DNA of 17,370 nucleotides. Source: an uncultured Clostridia bacterium (GTDB taxonomy: Bacteria; Bacillota; Clostridia; Christensenellales; Borkfalkiaceae). This document shows positions 1 to 7,952 of this stretch, in pieces. The stretch spans positions 1 to 17,370 of the forward strand of contig USSJ01000002.1 in assembly GCA_900557285.1 (NCBI GenBank). Direction: 5' to 3'. The notes beneath the pieces were generated by a model, which was not told the origin of the DNA, did no database searches, and saw nothing but the letters and a program-made list of their open reading frames with translations. The translations under genes were made by a program, and so were the position numbers. Within the stretch, counting starts at the first letter, position 1, and the number at the start of each line of letters is the position of its first letter.

Positions 1-859
1 TGACAAGCGTCGTCAAAACCATCTCGCCCTGCTCGCCTTCTTGCAAGACCTGGTTTTTTTCCATATTGACGATTTCGGGATAAAACATATCTTCGTTGAT
101 ATGCATCCCCGCTTTCTCACGGCATTCCCCCGCAACCCCGGGCCCGCCGACTTCCGTCAATCCGTAATTCTCCGTAGGGAACGCACCGAACAGCTTCCGC
201 AAAGATTCGTGCGTTTCCGCCGTGGACGCTTCCGCCCCCATGCAGACCAGACGCACTTTCAAATCCTTGAGTATTCCCTCTTTTTTCGCCGTCTCCGCCA
301 GATACATCGCGTAACTCGGCGTTGCGATCAGCGCCGTCACGCCGAAATCCCGCATCAGCATCAGCTGACGCTCCGTGTTGCCCGTCGACATCGGCACGAC
401 CGTAGCCCCCAGCTTTTCAATGCCGTAATGAAGCCCGAATCCGCCCGTAAACAGCCCGTACCCGAACGCAACCTGAAATATGTCTTCATCCGTCGCTCCC
501 GCCATCGCCAGAAGGCGCGCTATGCACGTCGACCAGTTGTCAAGATCCGCCCGCGTATACCCGCCTACGATCGGTTTTCCCGTCGTGCCGCTCGACGCGT
601 GCAGACGAATGATCTTCTTCATCGGCACCGCAAAAAGACCGAACGGATAATTGTCCCGCAGATCGTCTTTCGTCGTGTACGGGATATTTTCTATGTCCTT
701 CAATGTCCTGATATGCTCGGGTTTCAGACCGATCGCATCAAAACGCTTGCGGTACATGGGAACATTTTCATACGCATACCGCACGATATGCTTTAAACGC
801 TCCAGCTGCATCAGCCGCAGCTCTTTTCTGTCGATCTTCTCTATTTCCGGACTGAACAT
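1..859 (-). CDS. paaK: Phenylacetate-CoA ligase, N-terminal part (3' end outside window)
   Basis: Adenylate-forming enzyme that activates phenylacetate or a related aryl acid to its CoA thioester using ATP. The minus strand is open from 859 to the window edge and gives 286 residues; the family is usually about 430, so the C-terminal lid domain is missing only because the window ends. Visible motifs are the P-loop-like SSGTTGKP at residues 89-96 and YGLTEVGGPG at 232-241, both typical of the PaaK branch of the ANL superfamily. I chose the ATG at 859 because AGGTAGG lies 9 bases upstream. An in-frame ATG at 883 has no ribosome binding site and would start only about 14 bases after the predicted transcription start. 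In anaerobes such ligases often sit beside indolepyruvate ferredoxin oxidoreductase genes, but none is visible here. The exact aryl substrate is not known. Confidence 0.93.
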   Translation of the reverse strand, partial: MFSPEIEKIDRKELRLMQLERLKHIVRYAYENVPMYRKRFDAIGLKPEHIRTLKDIENIPYTTKDDLRDNYPFGLFAVPMKKIIRLHASSGTTGKPIVGGYTRADLDNWSTCIARLLAMAGATDEDIFQVAFGYGLFTGGFGLHYGIEKLGATVVPMSTGNTERQLMLMRDFGVTALIATPSYAMYLAETAKKEGILKDLKVRLVCMGAEASTAETHESLRKLFGAFPTENYGLTEVGGPGVAGECREKAGMHINEDMFYPEIVNMEKNQVLQEGEQGEMVLTTLV

Positions 860-903
860 TTCTTTGAACCTACCTCTTTCCATTATGGAATCTGTTAAAA
901 AGA

Positions 904-932
904 ATTGTATCACACTTTGATTTTTTATGCAA
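904..932 (-). promoter_or_regulatory. Predicted sigma-A promoter of paaK
   Basis: On the minus strand a TTGCAT box (932-927) and a TACAAT box (909-904) are separated by exactly 17 bases. The -10 box is preceded by TGA, an extended -10 motif. Transcription would start near 897 and give a leader of about 38 bases before the ATG at 859. The -35 box is weak, but the -10 is good. Confidence 0.6.
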
Positions 933-1118
933 TAGCTTTCCGCTTTTTTTGCAAAATTTCTCTAAATAATGGGTTTTTTTGTGCTTTTTTAATTTTCAGT
1001 CTGTTTTTTTATTCGAATATGCGCATAAAAATGCAATCGTCCCGCTCTGTTGTTTTTCCAATTTATCTCTTTTTGAGCGCGGACAGATCATCTGCGTTCG
1101 ATTGATCGGCTTATCGGC
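933..1118. other. AT-rich gap without a gene
   Basis: This part of the paaK-mreB gap is rich in T runs and holds no reading frame with a ribosome binding site and family signal. I see no RNA gene in it. Its only recognisable elements lie at its ends, the paaK promoter and the mreB terminator. Confidence 0.5.
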
Positions 1119-1160
1119 AAAAATGCCGCGATACGCAAAAAATTTCGCGTATCGCGGCAT
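1119..1160 (-). terminator. Hairpin terminator after mreB
   Basis: A perfect 14-bp inverted repeat (arms 1123-1136 and 1147-1160, 10-base loop) lies about 100 bases beyond the mreB stop codon. Read on the minus strand it is followed by four to five T residues (1123-1119). The T run is short, so termination may be incomplete, but stem length and position fit an intrinsic terminator for the ppx-maf-mreB unit. Confidence 0.65.
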
Positions 1161-1256
1161 CGTTCTCATTGTTCCGAAGGTTTACTTCTTCCCATCCGTC
1201 CCCGCTTCCTTTTCATGATCCCTTTGCAGAAAATTTTGCGGCTTTCCTCGAAAATG

Positions 1257-2255
1257 TCAATAATCGATGCGCACCGTTTCCAGAATGTCGGGATTCCCGA
1301 CCGTCCTCCCTCCGCCCAGCACGACCGACATCTGCGGCTCTTCCGCAAGATTCACATCCATCTGCAGCTTGCGCGAAAGATAATCGTCCAGACCGATCAG
1401 CTTTGCTCCGCCGCCCGACAAATAAATGCCGCTGTGCCAGACCGATGCCGAAACTTCCGCAGGAAGTTTCGCAAGGACCATGCCCGTATATTCCGCGATC
1501 TTATCGGCAAACACTTTCGCACATTCATAAATATCTCCCGACGACACCGCCACCGAACGCGGCCTCCCGCTCGTAATATCCCGCCCGTTCACAACCATGC
1601 TTTCATTGTCCGCTTCGTACAGGCTCGCCGCCGTCCGCTTCAGTTTTTCGCTCGTCAAGAGCCCGATCTTCAAATTGAAAGAATCCGCCACCGCATCGAT
1701 GATATGGCTGTCAATATTTCCGCCGCCGATATTCAGGCCGATCCCCGCAATGATCCCGTCCAGTGAAAACGCCGCAATGTTCGTGCTCCCGCCACCGATA
1801 TCCACCACAAAAACAGGGGAACTTTCGTTCAGCGTCAGATTCTGCCCGAACGCCGACAAAAACGGAACTTCCACAAAGTGAACCAATCCGATCCCGCACG
1901 CTTCCGCCAGGCGGTAATATTTGTCCAGCAATCCGTTCTCCGCGCCGCACGGCACACTGAACAATACCTCCGTCCGCTTTGCCTGCCCTTTCCCGATATT
2001 GATCTTTTTCAAAAAATATTGAAGCATGACCGCCGCCATCTGCTCGTTTACGATATCCGCTTCGAATACGGGGAAAACGATCGTCGTGTATTCCGCCGTC
2101 TTCCCGATCAGCTGTTTTGCCTCTTCCCCGATCGCCTTGACCATATTCGTCCCCGAAGCCACCGCCACACAGCTCGCTTCCGCCAGGACGATGCCGCTGC
2201 CGATTTTATATATCTTTGTTACCGACGACCCTAAATCGATTGCCAATTTAATCAT
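1257..2255 (-). CDS. mreB: MreB-family actin-like ATPase (divergent)
   Basis: Predicted bacterial actin that forms membrane-associated filaments guiding cell-wall synthesis. The 332-residue length matches MreB/Mbl (about 330-345). The actin/Hsp70 nucleotide-binding signatures are present: phosphate-1 loop DLGSSVTK near residue 7, phosphate-2 loop DIGGGSTNIA near 150, and adenosine motif LSGGGAKLIGL near 280. The GIVLAEAS and AIGEEAKQLIGKT stretches align with MreB. These motifs differ from canonical MreB (for example DLGTANT), so this may be a paralogue rather than the main MreB. Its ATG overlaps the maf stop codon as ATGA, which implies translational coupling. maf and mre genes are neighbours in Bacillus and E. 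coli, which supports the call, but mreC and mreD do not follow here. A terminator comes next. Confidence 0.82.
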   Translation of the reverse strand: MIKLAIDLGSSVTKIYKIGSGIVLAEASCVAVASGTNMVKAIGEEAKQLIGKTAEYTTIVFPVFEADIVNEQMAAVMLQYFLKKINIGKGQAKRTEVLFSVPCGAENGLLDKYYRLAEACGIGLVHFVEVPFLSAFGQNLTLNESSPVFVVDIGGGSTNIAAFSLDGIIAGIGLNIGGGNIDSHIIDAVADSFNLKIGLLTSEKLKRTAASLYEADNESMVVNGRDITSGRPRSVAVSSGDIYECAKVFADKIAEYTGMVLAKLPAEVSASVWHSGIYLSGGGAKLIGLDDYLSRKLQMDVNLAEEPQMSVVLGGGRTVGNPDILETVRIDY

Positions 2256-2812
2256 GAAATCACTCCGAACCCGCGCAATTGCGCCTTTAACTCTTCTACC
2301 GGAAGCCCGATTATATTCGTATAGCTCCCTTCGTATTTCTCCACCAGCCGCGCATCGTCCTGGATTCCGTAGCTTCCCGCTTTATCCAACGGCGACCCGC
2401 TTTCTACATATTCTCCGATAAATTCTTCCGAAAGATCCCGAAAAATCACATCCGAACGGCAAAAACCCGTCAGCTCACGCTCCCCTTTGCAGATACACCA
2501 GCCCGTGTAAACGGAATGCGTTCTGCCCGACAATGCGCGCAACGTTTTTTTCGCGTCTTGCGCATCCTTCGGCTTGCCCAAAACCTTGCCCTGAAAATAC
2601 ACGATCGTATCCGCCCCGATAACCAGCGCGTCCCGATGCTCCGCAAAGACGCTTTCCGCTTTTTGCTTTGCAAGCTCTTCCACGATCTTTTCGGGAGCAA
2701 GTTTTTGATCCGCCCGCTCTTCCCCTCGCGAAGGAATCACTTCAAAATCGCTTACGATCTCTTTCAACAATTCTTTTCTGCGCGGACTCGCGCTTGCCAA
2801 AATGATCCTCAT
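2252..2812 (-). CDS. maf: Maf nucleoside triphosphate pyrophosphatase
   Basis: House-cleaning enzyme that hydrolyses non-canonical or excess nucleoside triphosphates to the monophosphate and pyrophosphate, in the cytoplasm. The 186 residues match the family length. Seen motifs are SASPRRKELL at residues 7-16, GADTIV at 66-71 with the catalytic Asp68, GKPKD near 79, and the SPLDKAGSYGIQD stretch at 140-152. Arg12 and Gln151 match positions associated with the dTTP/UTP-specific YhdE-type branch; that subtype is inference. A weak GGGCGG ribosome binding site lies upstream of the ATG. The stop codon overlaps the mreB start by 4 bases. No separate promoter is obvious, so it is probably read from the ppx promoter. 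Confidence 0.95.
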   Translation of the reverse strand: MRIILASASPRRKELLKEIVSDFEVIPSRGEERADQKLAPEKIVEELAKQKAESVFAEHRDALVIGADTIVYFQGKVLGKPKDAQDAKKTLRALSGRTHSVYTGWCICKGERELTGFCRSDVIFRDLSEEFIGEYVESGSPLDKAGSYGIQDDARLVEKYEGSYTNIIGLPVEELKAQLRGFGVIS

Positions 2813-2847
2813 TTCATCCGCCCGATCCTTTTTTCTGTGAAATCGAC

Positions 2848-2876
2848 AAATAGCCGCAAATAATTTGCGGCTATTT
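2848..2876 (-). terminator. Hairpin between ppx and maf
   Basis: Inverted repeat of 14 bases per arm (2848-2861 and 2863-2876), forming about 12 pairs around a 5-base loop. It lies just after the ppx stop codon. On the minus strand only TTT follows, while on the plus strand TTTT ends the arm. It may be an attenuating terminator or an RNA stabiliser between ppx and maf, because maf lacks an obvious promoter of its own. Confidence 0.45.
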
Positions 2877-2880
2877 TCCC

Positions 2881-4395
2881 TTACAGGATCTCCAGATTTT
2901 TACGGAACGATTTGCGGAATTCCGCATTCGCCGTCATCGCGTCGCGGATCTCCAGCGACGCGTCTCCTTCCACTTCCGTCTTCATGATCACGGAATCGCC
3001 CAGCACGTCACAGTTGATCCCCTTGATCGTACCGCTGCAGCTGCGATCGAGACTCTCCGCGATCCGCAGCATCACGCCTAACTTGCGCACCGCTTCCAGA
3101 TCTTCTTCCTGCACGATGTCCTTATAACGCATCCAATCCAGCGGAGATATATCCTCTTTCTTATGGCACCCCGCCACAAACGCCGCCAATACGATCTCAC
3201 GATGCGTGATCCCGAACAGCGTCGCATTCAATATCATGTAACAGCTGTGCTTCTGATGATTGTAAAATTTGATGCGGTTGCCGCAGTCGTGCAACGTCGC
3301 CGCCACTTTGAGTATTTTCAGATACTGGCGCGGGAATTTATGCAAAACGCGCAGCTGCTTGAAAAGCTGCACCGACAAATTCACGACATGCTCCACATGC
3401 TGTTCGTCGCATTCATAGTAACGCACAAGACTGGTCAGACTGTACCCGAGAATATCCGAGATCGGTTTTTCCAGCGTGATCGGCATTGCCTGATTGAACA
3501 TGATCCCTTCACGAAGCCCCGAACCGCTGATCGTAAATGTTTCAAATTTCATGAAACGTGTGAAAGATTTCACGACCGCCAGCGCCGCCGGTAGAATATC
3601 CGCGCGCCCCGAGGAAAGCCCCTTGATCTTGCGCTTTTTATCCAGATCCAGCACCTTGATCATATCGTAAATGGATTCAAAATCTTCCACCGGCAATACA
3701 TAATTGTGAACCGTATCCAGCGGATATTTGCGCACCATCTTGCTGATCTTGAAAATATTGCGGAAAGAACCGCCGACGCCGATCATCTGCACATCCGGAT
3801 CGATCTCTTTCAGCCAATCGATCGCCGTAAGCTGCTCTGTGAAAAATTCTTCCACTTTCTCCGCCTGCTCCGCCGGCGACAATCCGTCATCCTTGAAAAG
3901 ATCGGTCAGCGTGACCGCCCCGAACGGCAATGTCACATAATTGAGCATATTCCTGCGGTTGTAATACACGATCTTCATGCTGCCGCCGCCGATCTCTAAA
4001 ATCAGCCCCTTGGGAATATCCATCGAATTGATCACGCCGCGGTATACAAGCGTCGCTTCTTCCTCTTCGCTCAGCACCTTTACCTTGATGCCGCACGTAG
4101 CCTGTATCTCATCCAAAAAACTGCGCTGGTTCTTCGCACGGCGCACCGCCGCCGTCGCCACCGCTATGATCCTGTCGACTTTGCTCGCGTCCGCCAGTTT
4201 TTTGAACATCTTCAACGTCTTGATCGTCTCCGCCACCCGCTGCGGCTTCAAAAATCCGTCACGCTCCATGTCCTGCCCTAAACGAACGCTCTCTTTCAGC
4301 TCGTCCACTACCATGTAGTGTCCCTCACCGAACAGTTCGACAATTACCAGCCTTGCAGAATTTGATCCTAAATCAATAATACCAATTTTTTCCAA
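2881..4395 (-). CDS. ppx: Ppx/GppA exopolyphosphatase with HD domain
   Basis: Releases phosphate from inorganic polyphosphate and/or converts pppGpp to ppGpp, linking phosphate storage to the stringent response. The N-terminal actin-fold domain shows DLGSNS at residues 8-13 and the IGGGS loop near 135. GRADILPAA at 263-271 is a family signature, and a C-terminal HD-type helical domain has HD at 369-370 and HQKHS at 380-384. I chose the TTG at 4395 because AGAGG lies 7 bases upstream and the protein then begins directly with the first family strand. The longer frame to 4452 would add 19 residues unlike the family and has no ribosome binding site. The resulting 504 residues fit long-form PPX. 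Activity on polyphosphate versus pppGpp cannot be decided from sequence. Confidence 0.93.
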   Translation of the reverse strand: MEKIGIIDLGSNSARLVIVELFGEGHYMVVDELKESVRLGQDMERDGFLKPQRVAETIKTLKMFKKLADASKVDRIIAVATAAVRRAKNQRSFLDEIQATCGIKVKVLSEEEEATLVYRGVINSMDIPKGLILEIGGGSMKIVYYNRRNMLNYVTLPFGAVTLTDLFKDDGLSPAEQAEKVEEFFTEQLTAIDWLKEIDPDVQMIGVGGSFRNIFKISKMVRKYPLDTVHNYVLPVEDFESIYDMIKVLDLDKKRKIKGLSSGRADILPAALAVVKSFTRFMKFETFTISGSGLREGIMFNQAMPITLEKPISDILGYSLTSLVRYYECDEQHVEHVVNLSVQLFKQLRVLHKFPRQYLKILKVAATLHDCGNRIKFYNHQKHSCYMILNATLFGITHREIVLAAFVAGCHKKEDISPLDWMRYKDIVQEEDLEAVRKLGVMLRIAESLDRSCSGTIKGINCDVLGDSVIMKTEVEGDASLEIRDAMTANAEFRKSFRKNLEIL

Positions 4396-4481
4396 TGTGC
4401 CACCTCTGATGTCAAGAATACTACAGCTGAACCTGCGCAACCCTTCGCGCATAACTGTGAAATCTAAAATGAACCGAATAT

Positions 4482-4510
4482 ATTATAACATCCAACCGAC
4501 GTTTTGTATA
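4482..4510 (-). promoter_or_regulatory. Predicted sigma-A promoter of ppx
   Basis: Minus strand TATACA (4510-4505) and a perfect TATAAT (4487-4482) are separated by 17 bases. Transcription would start near 4475 and leave a leader of about 80 bases before the TTG start at 4395. The rest of the gap up to 4643 is very AT-rich and shows no gene. Confidence 0.7.
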
Positions 4511-4643
4511 GCCCCTTTTTGCGTTTTTGTGCATTTTTTTTGAAAATTTTATTCATAATTTTCATTTTGAGCTCTTATAACAGCTTTTTTGTCAATTATT
4601 AACTTTTTTTCTAAAATTATACACAAATACATACTGTTAACAG

Positions 4644-4674
4644 AAAAAAAGAGGGTGTGCAATTTGCACAACCT
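4644..4674 (-). terminator. Intrinsic terminator of the rnf operon
   Basis: A stem of eight or more pairs with one mismatch (4652-4674, loop about 5 bases) is followed on the minus strand by seven T residues (4650-4644). It lies 20 bases after the stop codon of the HAD gene and is the best-formed terminator in the window. Confidence 0.85.
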
Positions 4675-4694
4675 TCTTTATTATAAAAAGCACT

Positions 4695-5345
4695 TTATTC
4701 CTTTGCCAGCAAAACTCCCGTAAGCTGCGCAAAATTCTTGACCGTAAGGATCGCGCCCGCCCGCTCATATTCGCCCTCTTCCGCAAACCCGGAATCAAAC
4801 GCTATGCAGGGTATGCCGCAGGCCTTCGCCCCCAAAATATCGTATTTTCGGTCGCCGACCATCACGGAATCTGCTTTGTCCGCATCCAGCTGCGACAACG
4901 CCCGCGCCACAATCTCCGCTTTCCCGGAATGCGCGTCCGATTCCGCTCCGCAGACCGCATCAAAATACTGTCTGAAATCGTAAAGACCGAGAAGCTGTTC
5001 CGCGAAATAATACGGTTTCGACGTTGCGACTGCCGTCCTCGCGCCCGCCTTTCTGATGCTTTCCAGGCATTCCTTTGCTCCCTCCATCGGAGAACACTCG
5101 TAAACGCCCTCCGCCCGGTACATCGTCCTGTACTCGCTCTTTACCCGTTCCGCTTCCGCATCATCCATGCCGCAATACTCTTTCAGGGCGTCGATGACAG
5201 GAGGCCCGATAAAACGGTGCAGCCACTTTTCACTGTGCCAGTCGTAACCGTTCCTCTCCAAAACCGTACGCATGCACCGCAAAATTCCCGGACTCGTATC
5301 AAACAGCGTCCCGTCAAAATCAAACAGAACGAATCTTTTGTACAT
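4695..5345 (-). CDS. HAD-superfamily hydrolase, phosphoglycolate phosphatase-like
   Basis: A 216-residue haloacid dehalogenase-type phosphatase. Motif I DFDGTL holds the nucleophile Asp9 and acid/base Asp11, motif II is TSK at 108-110, and motif III/IV is GDRKYDILGAKA from 164 with metal-binding Asp165 and Asp169. An alpha-helical cap between residues 16 and 85 places it with the Gph/PpaX-type (subclass I) enzymes. The substrate cannot be told from sequence: phosphoglycolate, pyrophosphate or another phosphoester are all possible. It starts 12 bases after the rnfB stop, and its GAGGGA ribosome binding site overlaps that stop codon, so it is the last gene of the rnf operon and translation may be coupled. 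Whether it serves Rnf, for example in flavin supply, is unknown. Confidence 0.9.
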   Translation of the reverse strand: MYKRFVLFDFDGTLFDTSPGILRCMRTVLERNGYDWHSEKWLHRFIGPPVIDALKEYCGMDDAEAERVKSEYRTMYRAEGVYECSPMEGAKECLESIRKAGARTAVATSKPYYFAEQLLGLYDFRQYFDAVCGAESDAHSGKAEIVARALSQLDADKADSVMVGDRKYDILGAKACGIPCIAFDSGFAEEGEYERAGAILTVKNFAQLTGVLLAKE

Positions 5346-5357
5346 AAATTCTTTCCC

Positions 5358-6152
5358 TCAATGCTCTTTAATGCACTTGCGCGGGCATTTCTCCACACAT
5401 TTAAGGCAGCCGATACACTTTGAATAATCGATTTCGGGCAAATCGTCTTTCATCGTGATCGCACCCTCCGGGCACGTCTTTGCGCAAATCCCGCACCCGA
5501 TGCAACCGTGTTTGCAAAGCTCCATCACGTCCTTGCCCTTCCCGTGATTGGAACAGGCAATGTACACCTTTGCACTCTTGGGAATGCGTGAAATAATATT
5601 CTTCGGGCAATCGCGGATACACGCGCCGCAGCTCGTGCATTTTTCTTTATCTACGATCGAATACCCTTCGTCGCCCACCGAAATCGCTCCGTACGGGCAT
5701 ACGTTCACGCACGTCTTTTTGCCGATACAGCCCACAGGACACGCTTTCACGCCGCCTGCGATCAGTTCACAGGACGCGCAGTCGCCGTAGCCCTGGTAAT
5801 CGTATTTGTTGTAACAGGCGTCGCCGCCGTTGCAATGCACGACCGCCACCGTCTCTTCCCCGATGTCGCCGCCGCCCAGAATTTCCGCGATCTGTTTCTT
5901 GTTCGCAGCCGGAGTCGCCCGACAGTCGGAAAGCTTCGCTTCCCCTTTCACGAGCGCCTGCGCAAATTGCGCACACCCCGCCTTGCCGCATCCGCCGCAA
6001 TTGGATTTTGCAAGCAGATTCTCTATTTTTTCCGCCCGCTCATCCTTCCGCACCGCAAACACGTTTGAACATATCACCAGAATGATCCCGAATACCACCG
6101 CGATCGCCAGCATGATCCCGCCTGCAAGTATGACTTGTACAAAATTTCCCAT
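5358..6152 (-). CDS. rnfB: Rnf complex iron-sulfur subunit RnfB
   Basis: Ferredoxin-accepting subunit on the cytoplasmic face of the Rnf complex; it passes electrons through a chain of [4Fe-4S] clusters. One N-terminal membrane helix (about residues 6-29) is followed by the Fes domain with CGGCGKAGC at 52-60 and Cys77. A cysteine-rich ferredoxin region follows: Cys125-Cys152, then CTSCGACIRDC at 172-182, CIGCGICAKTC at 217-227 and CIGCLKCVEKC at 246-256. The 264 residues fit clostridial RnfB. I chose the ATG at 6152, which has AGGAGG 7 bases upstream; the in-frame TTG at 6158 would be one base from that site. The gene follows rnfA after 12 bases, and the HAD gene follows it closely. Confidence 0.97.
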   Translation of the reverse strand: MGNFVQVILAGGIMLAIAVVFGIILVICSNVFAVRKDERAEKIENLLAKSNCGGCGKAGCAQFAQALVKGEAKLSDCRATPAANKKQIAEILGGGDIGEETVAVVHCNGGDACYNKYDYQGYGDCASCELIAGGVKACPVGCIGKKTCVNVCPYGAISVGDEGYSIVDKEKCTSCGACIRDCPKNIISRIPKSAKVYIACSNHGKGKDVMELCKHGCIGCGICAKTCPEGAITMKDDLPEIDYSKCIGCLKCVEKCPRKCIKEH

Positions 6153-6164
6153 CTTCAAGCCTCC

Positions 6165-6749
6165 TTACGCCAGGATCCCGGAAAATCCGGCAAACGCCAT
6201 CGCCATGATCGCCGCCGTTACAAGCGTGATCGGGAATCCTTTGAAACATGACGGTATATCCGCTTTGTCCGTCTTCAGGCGCACCCCTGCCAGAAGACAG
6301 ATCGCCAGCAGAAATCCTACGCCCGTCGCCACAGACACGCAGAATGAATAGACAAAATTATAGCTGTTAAATACGATCGCACTGTTTGCCGTTCCCAAAA
6401 TCGCACAGTTGGTCGTGATCAGCGGCAGATAGACGCCCAGCGCACTGTAAAGCGTCGGAGAAAATCTCTTCAGAATCATCTCCAGCATCTGCACAAGGCT
6501 CGCAATCACAAGTATGAATGCCATCGTGTAAAGATAATCCAACCCGAGCGGCAATAACACATAATTGTACAAAAGCCAGCAAAATACCGACGAGATCGCC
6601 ATGACAAAAATGACGGCAAATCCCATTCCCGCCGCATTGGATAGTTTCTTCGAAACTCCCAAAAACGGACAGATACCCTGATACTGCGACAAAACAATAT
6701 TCTGTGAGATCACTGCCGCAAACATGACCGATATCAATGAAACTGTCAT
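6165..6749 (-). CDS. rnfA: Rnf complex membrane subunit RnfA
   Basis: Integral membrane subunit of the ion-translocating ferredoxin:NAD+ oxidoreductase. It has 194 residues with six predicted helices. SQNIVLSQYQGICPFLG (residues 15-31) and LITTNCAILGTA (110-121) are the paired inverted family motifs. Cys27 and Cys115 match the cysteines that, with those of RnfE, hold the [2Fe-2S] cluster in the middle of the membrane in solved Rnf structures. The start ATG overlaps the rnfE stop as TAATG and has AGGAGG upstream. Nothing departs from the family. Confidence 0.98.
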   Translation of the reverse strand: MTVSLISVMFAAVISQNIVLSQYQGICPFLGVSKKLSNAAGMGFAVIFVMAISSVFCWLLYNYVLLPLGLDYLYTMAFILVIASLVQMLEMILKRFSPTLYSALGVYLPLITTNCAILGTANSAIVFNSYNFVYSFCVSVATGVGFLLAICLLAGVRLKTDKADIPSCFKGFPITLVTAAIMAMAFAGFSGILA

Positions 6750-7420
6750 TATGCCGCCTCCTTCATTGTCCCGACTTTACCGTCCGACAAAGGCAGAACC
6801 TGTTTTTTCATGCGCTCTTTTTTCTCGTTCACCTTCTGGATCACGAAATTGAACAACGCCATCAGGCAACCGAACACGATAAACCCGAACGCACTCGCCC
6901 CTACGCCTTCCATGGCAGGAAACCCGGGAATCTTCATGCCCGCAAACGATCCGCCCGCAAAAAACTCACGAACGATCCCGATCAGGCACAATGCCGCCGT
7001 AAACCCGAGTCCCATCGACACACCGTCCAGCATACTGTACAGCGGCTTGTTGCAGGAAGCAAAACTCTCCGCTCTCGCCAGGATGATACAGTTCACCACG
7101 ATCAGCGCGATGAACGCCTGCATCGTCGAATACAGGTCGGGCAAATACCGCCGCATGACCATCTGCACGATGATGACAAACGTCGAGATGATCACAATAT
7201 AACAAGGGATCCTCACTTTGTCGGGTATCACGTTCCGCAGAAGGCTCACAAACAGGTTGGAAAAAATCAGTACGAACGTGGTTGCGATCCCCATCGCAAA
7301 CGCCTGCGACAAACTCGTCGTCATGGCGATCGTCGGACAGGTTCCCAGCACCAGAACAAACGTCGGATTGTTCTTCAGCAATCCGCCGAGAAGAGTTTCT
7401 TTTACTTTCCGTTTATCCAT
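6749..7420 (-). CDS. rnfE: Rnf complex membrane subunit RnfE
   Basis: Partner of RnfA; the two related subunits form a pseudo-symmetric pair in the membrane. LLKNNPTFVLVLGTCPTIA (residues 14-32) and IVVNCIILARAE (107-118) are diagnostic. Cys28 and Cys111 are the presumed ligands of the intramembrane [2Fe-2S] cluster. I chose the ATG at 7420 because GGGAGGAG lies just upstream; the open frame to 7465 would add 15 residues that belong to the rnfG C-terminus in another frame. The resulting 223 residues fit the family, with a charged C-terminal tail. The start overlaps the rnfG end by 8 bases. Confidence 0.97.
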   Translation of the reverse strand: MDKRKVKETLLGGLLKNNPTFVLVLGTCPTIAMTTSLSQAFAMGIATTFVLIFSNLFVSLLRNVIPDKVRIPCYIVIISTFVIIVQMVMRRYLPDLYSTMQAFIALIVVNCIILARAESFASCNKPLYSMLDGVSMGLGFTAALCLIGIVREFFAGGSFAGMKIPGFPAMEGVGASAFGFIVFGCLMALFNFVIQKVNEKKERMKKQVLPLSDGKVGTMKEAA

Positions 7421-7952
7421 TGTTCTCTCCTCCCACCGATTCCTTGTAGTACTCCGCGACTGCATTCACCGCATTTTTGACCGCCGTGGAACTCTTTGTC
7501 GCGCCAGAAACCGCATCCGTATCCAAAACATTCAGCGAAGCGATCTCTTTTCCCGTAAAATTCGAGTAAAAATCCGCCTCTTCCAGTTTATTCAAGAAAG
7601 TTTCCGAATTCTCGCCCACAACGATCTTGTCGATTTTTCCGTCTTTTACATATACATACAGCTGAACACTGCCGCCGTAACCGCCTTTCCCTTCTGCAAG
7701 AAACGCGTGATATACCCCGTCGTCGGATACCGCATAATAGACCACGTTCCCGTTTTCGTATGCTTTGCCTTCTTCATCCGTCATCTTGCTGAACGTCGCG
7801 CCCGTATCCGCCGCAAATCGCTCATACGTCGATTTCAGAGGATCCACGTACGTCAGAATATTGAATGCGCCCAACAGCAGCCCGCTGCACAGCGCGATCA
7901 CCGCAAGAACCAATACACACTTGAACATCGAACGAAATTTCGCTTTATCCAT
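7413..7952 (-). CDS. rnfG: Rnf complex FMN-binding subunit RnfG
   Basis: Subunit that carries a covalently bound FMN on the outer face of the membrane. One N-terminal helix (about residues 11-32) anchors an FMN_bind domain of about 130 residues with GGYGG at 90-94. The attachment motif DAVSGATKSS starts at 146, with Thr152 the predicted residue joined to FMN through phosphate by an ApbE-type transferase. No apbE gene is in the window. The 179 residues are typical. The ATG overlaps the rnfD stop by 8 bases, and a GGAGGG ribosome binding site lies inside the end of rnfD. Confidence 0.96.
   Translation of the reverse strand: MDKAKFRSMFKCVLVLAVIALCSGLLLGAFNILTYVDPLKSTYERFAADTGATFSKMTDEEGKAYENGNVVYYAVSDDGVYHAFLAEGKGGYGGSVQLYVYVKDGKIDKIVVGENSETFLNKLEEADFYSNFTGKEIASLNVLDTDAVSGATKSSTAVKNAVNAVAEYYKESVGGENNG

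Noticed and set aside
41..796. A 251-codon open frame on the plus strand
   Set aside because: It is a shadow of paaK on the minus strand, has an Arg/His-rich composition without motifs, and no ribosome binding site.
860..1256. Possible small RNA or riboswitch in the paaK-mreB gap
   Set aside because: Apart from the promoter and the terminator hairpin, I could find no conserved structure or known motif.
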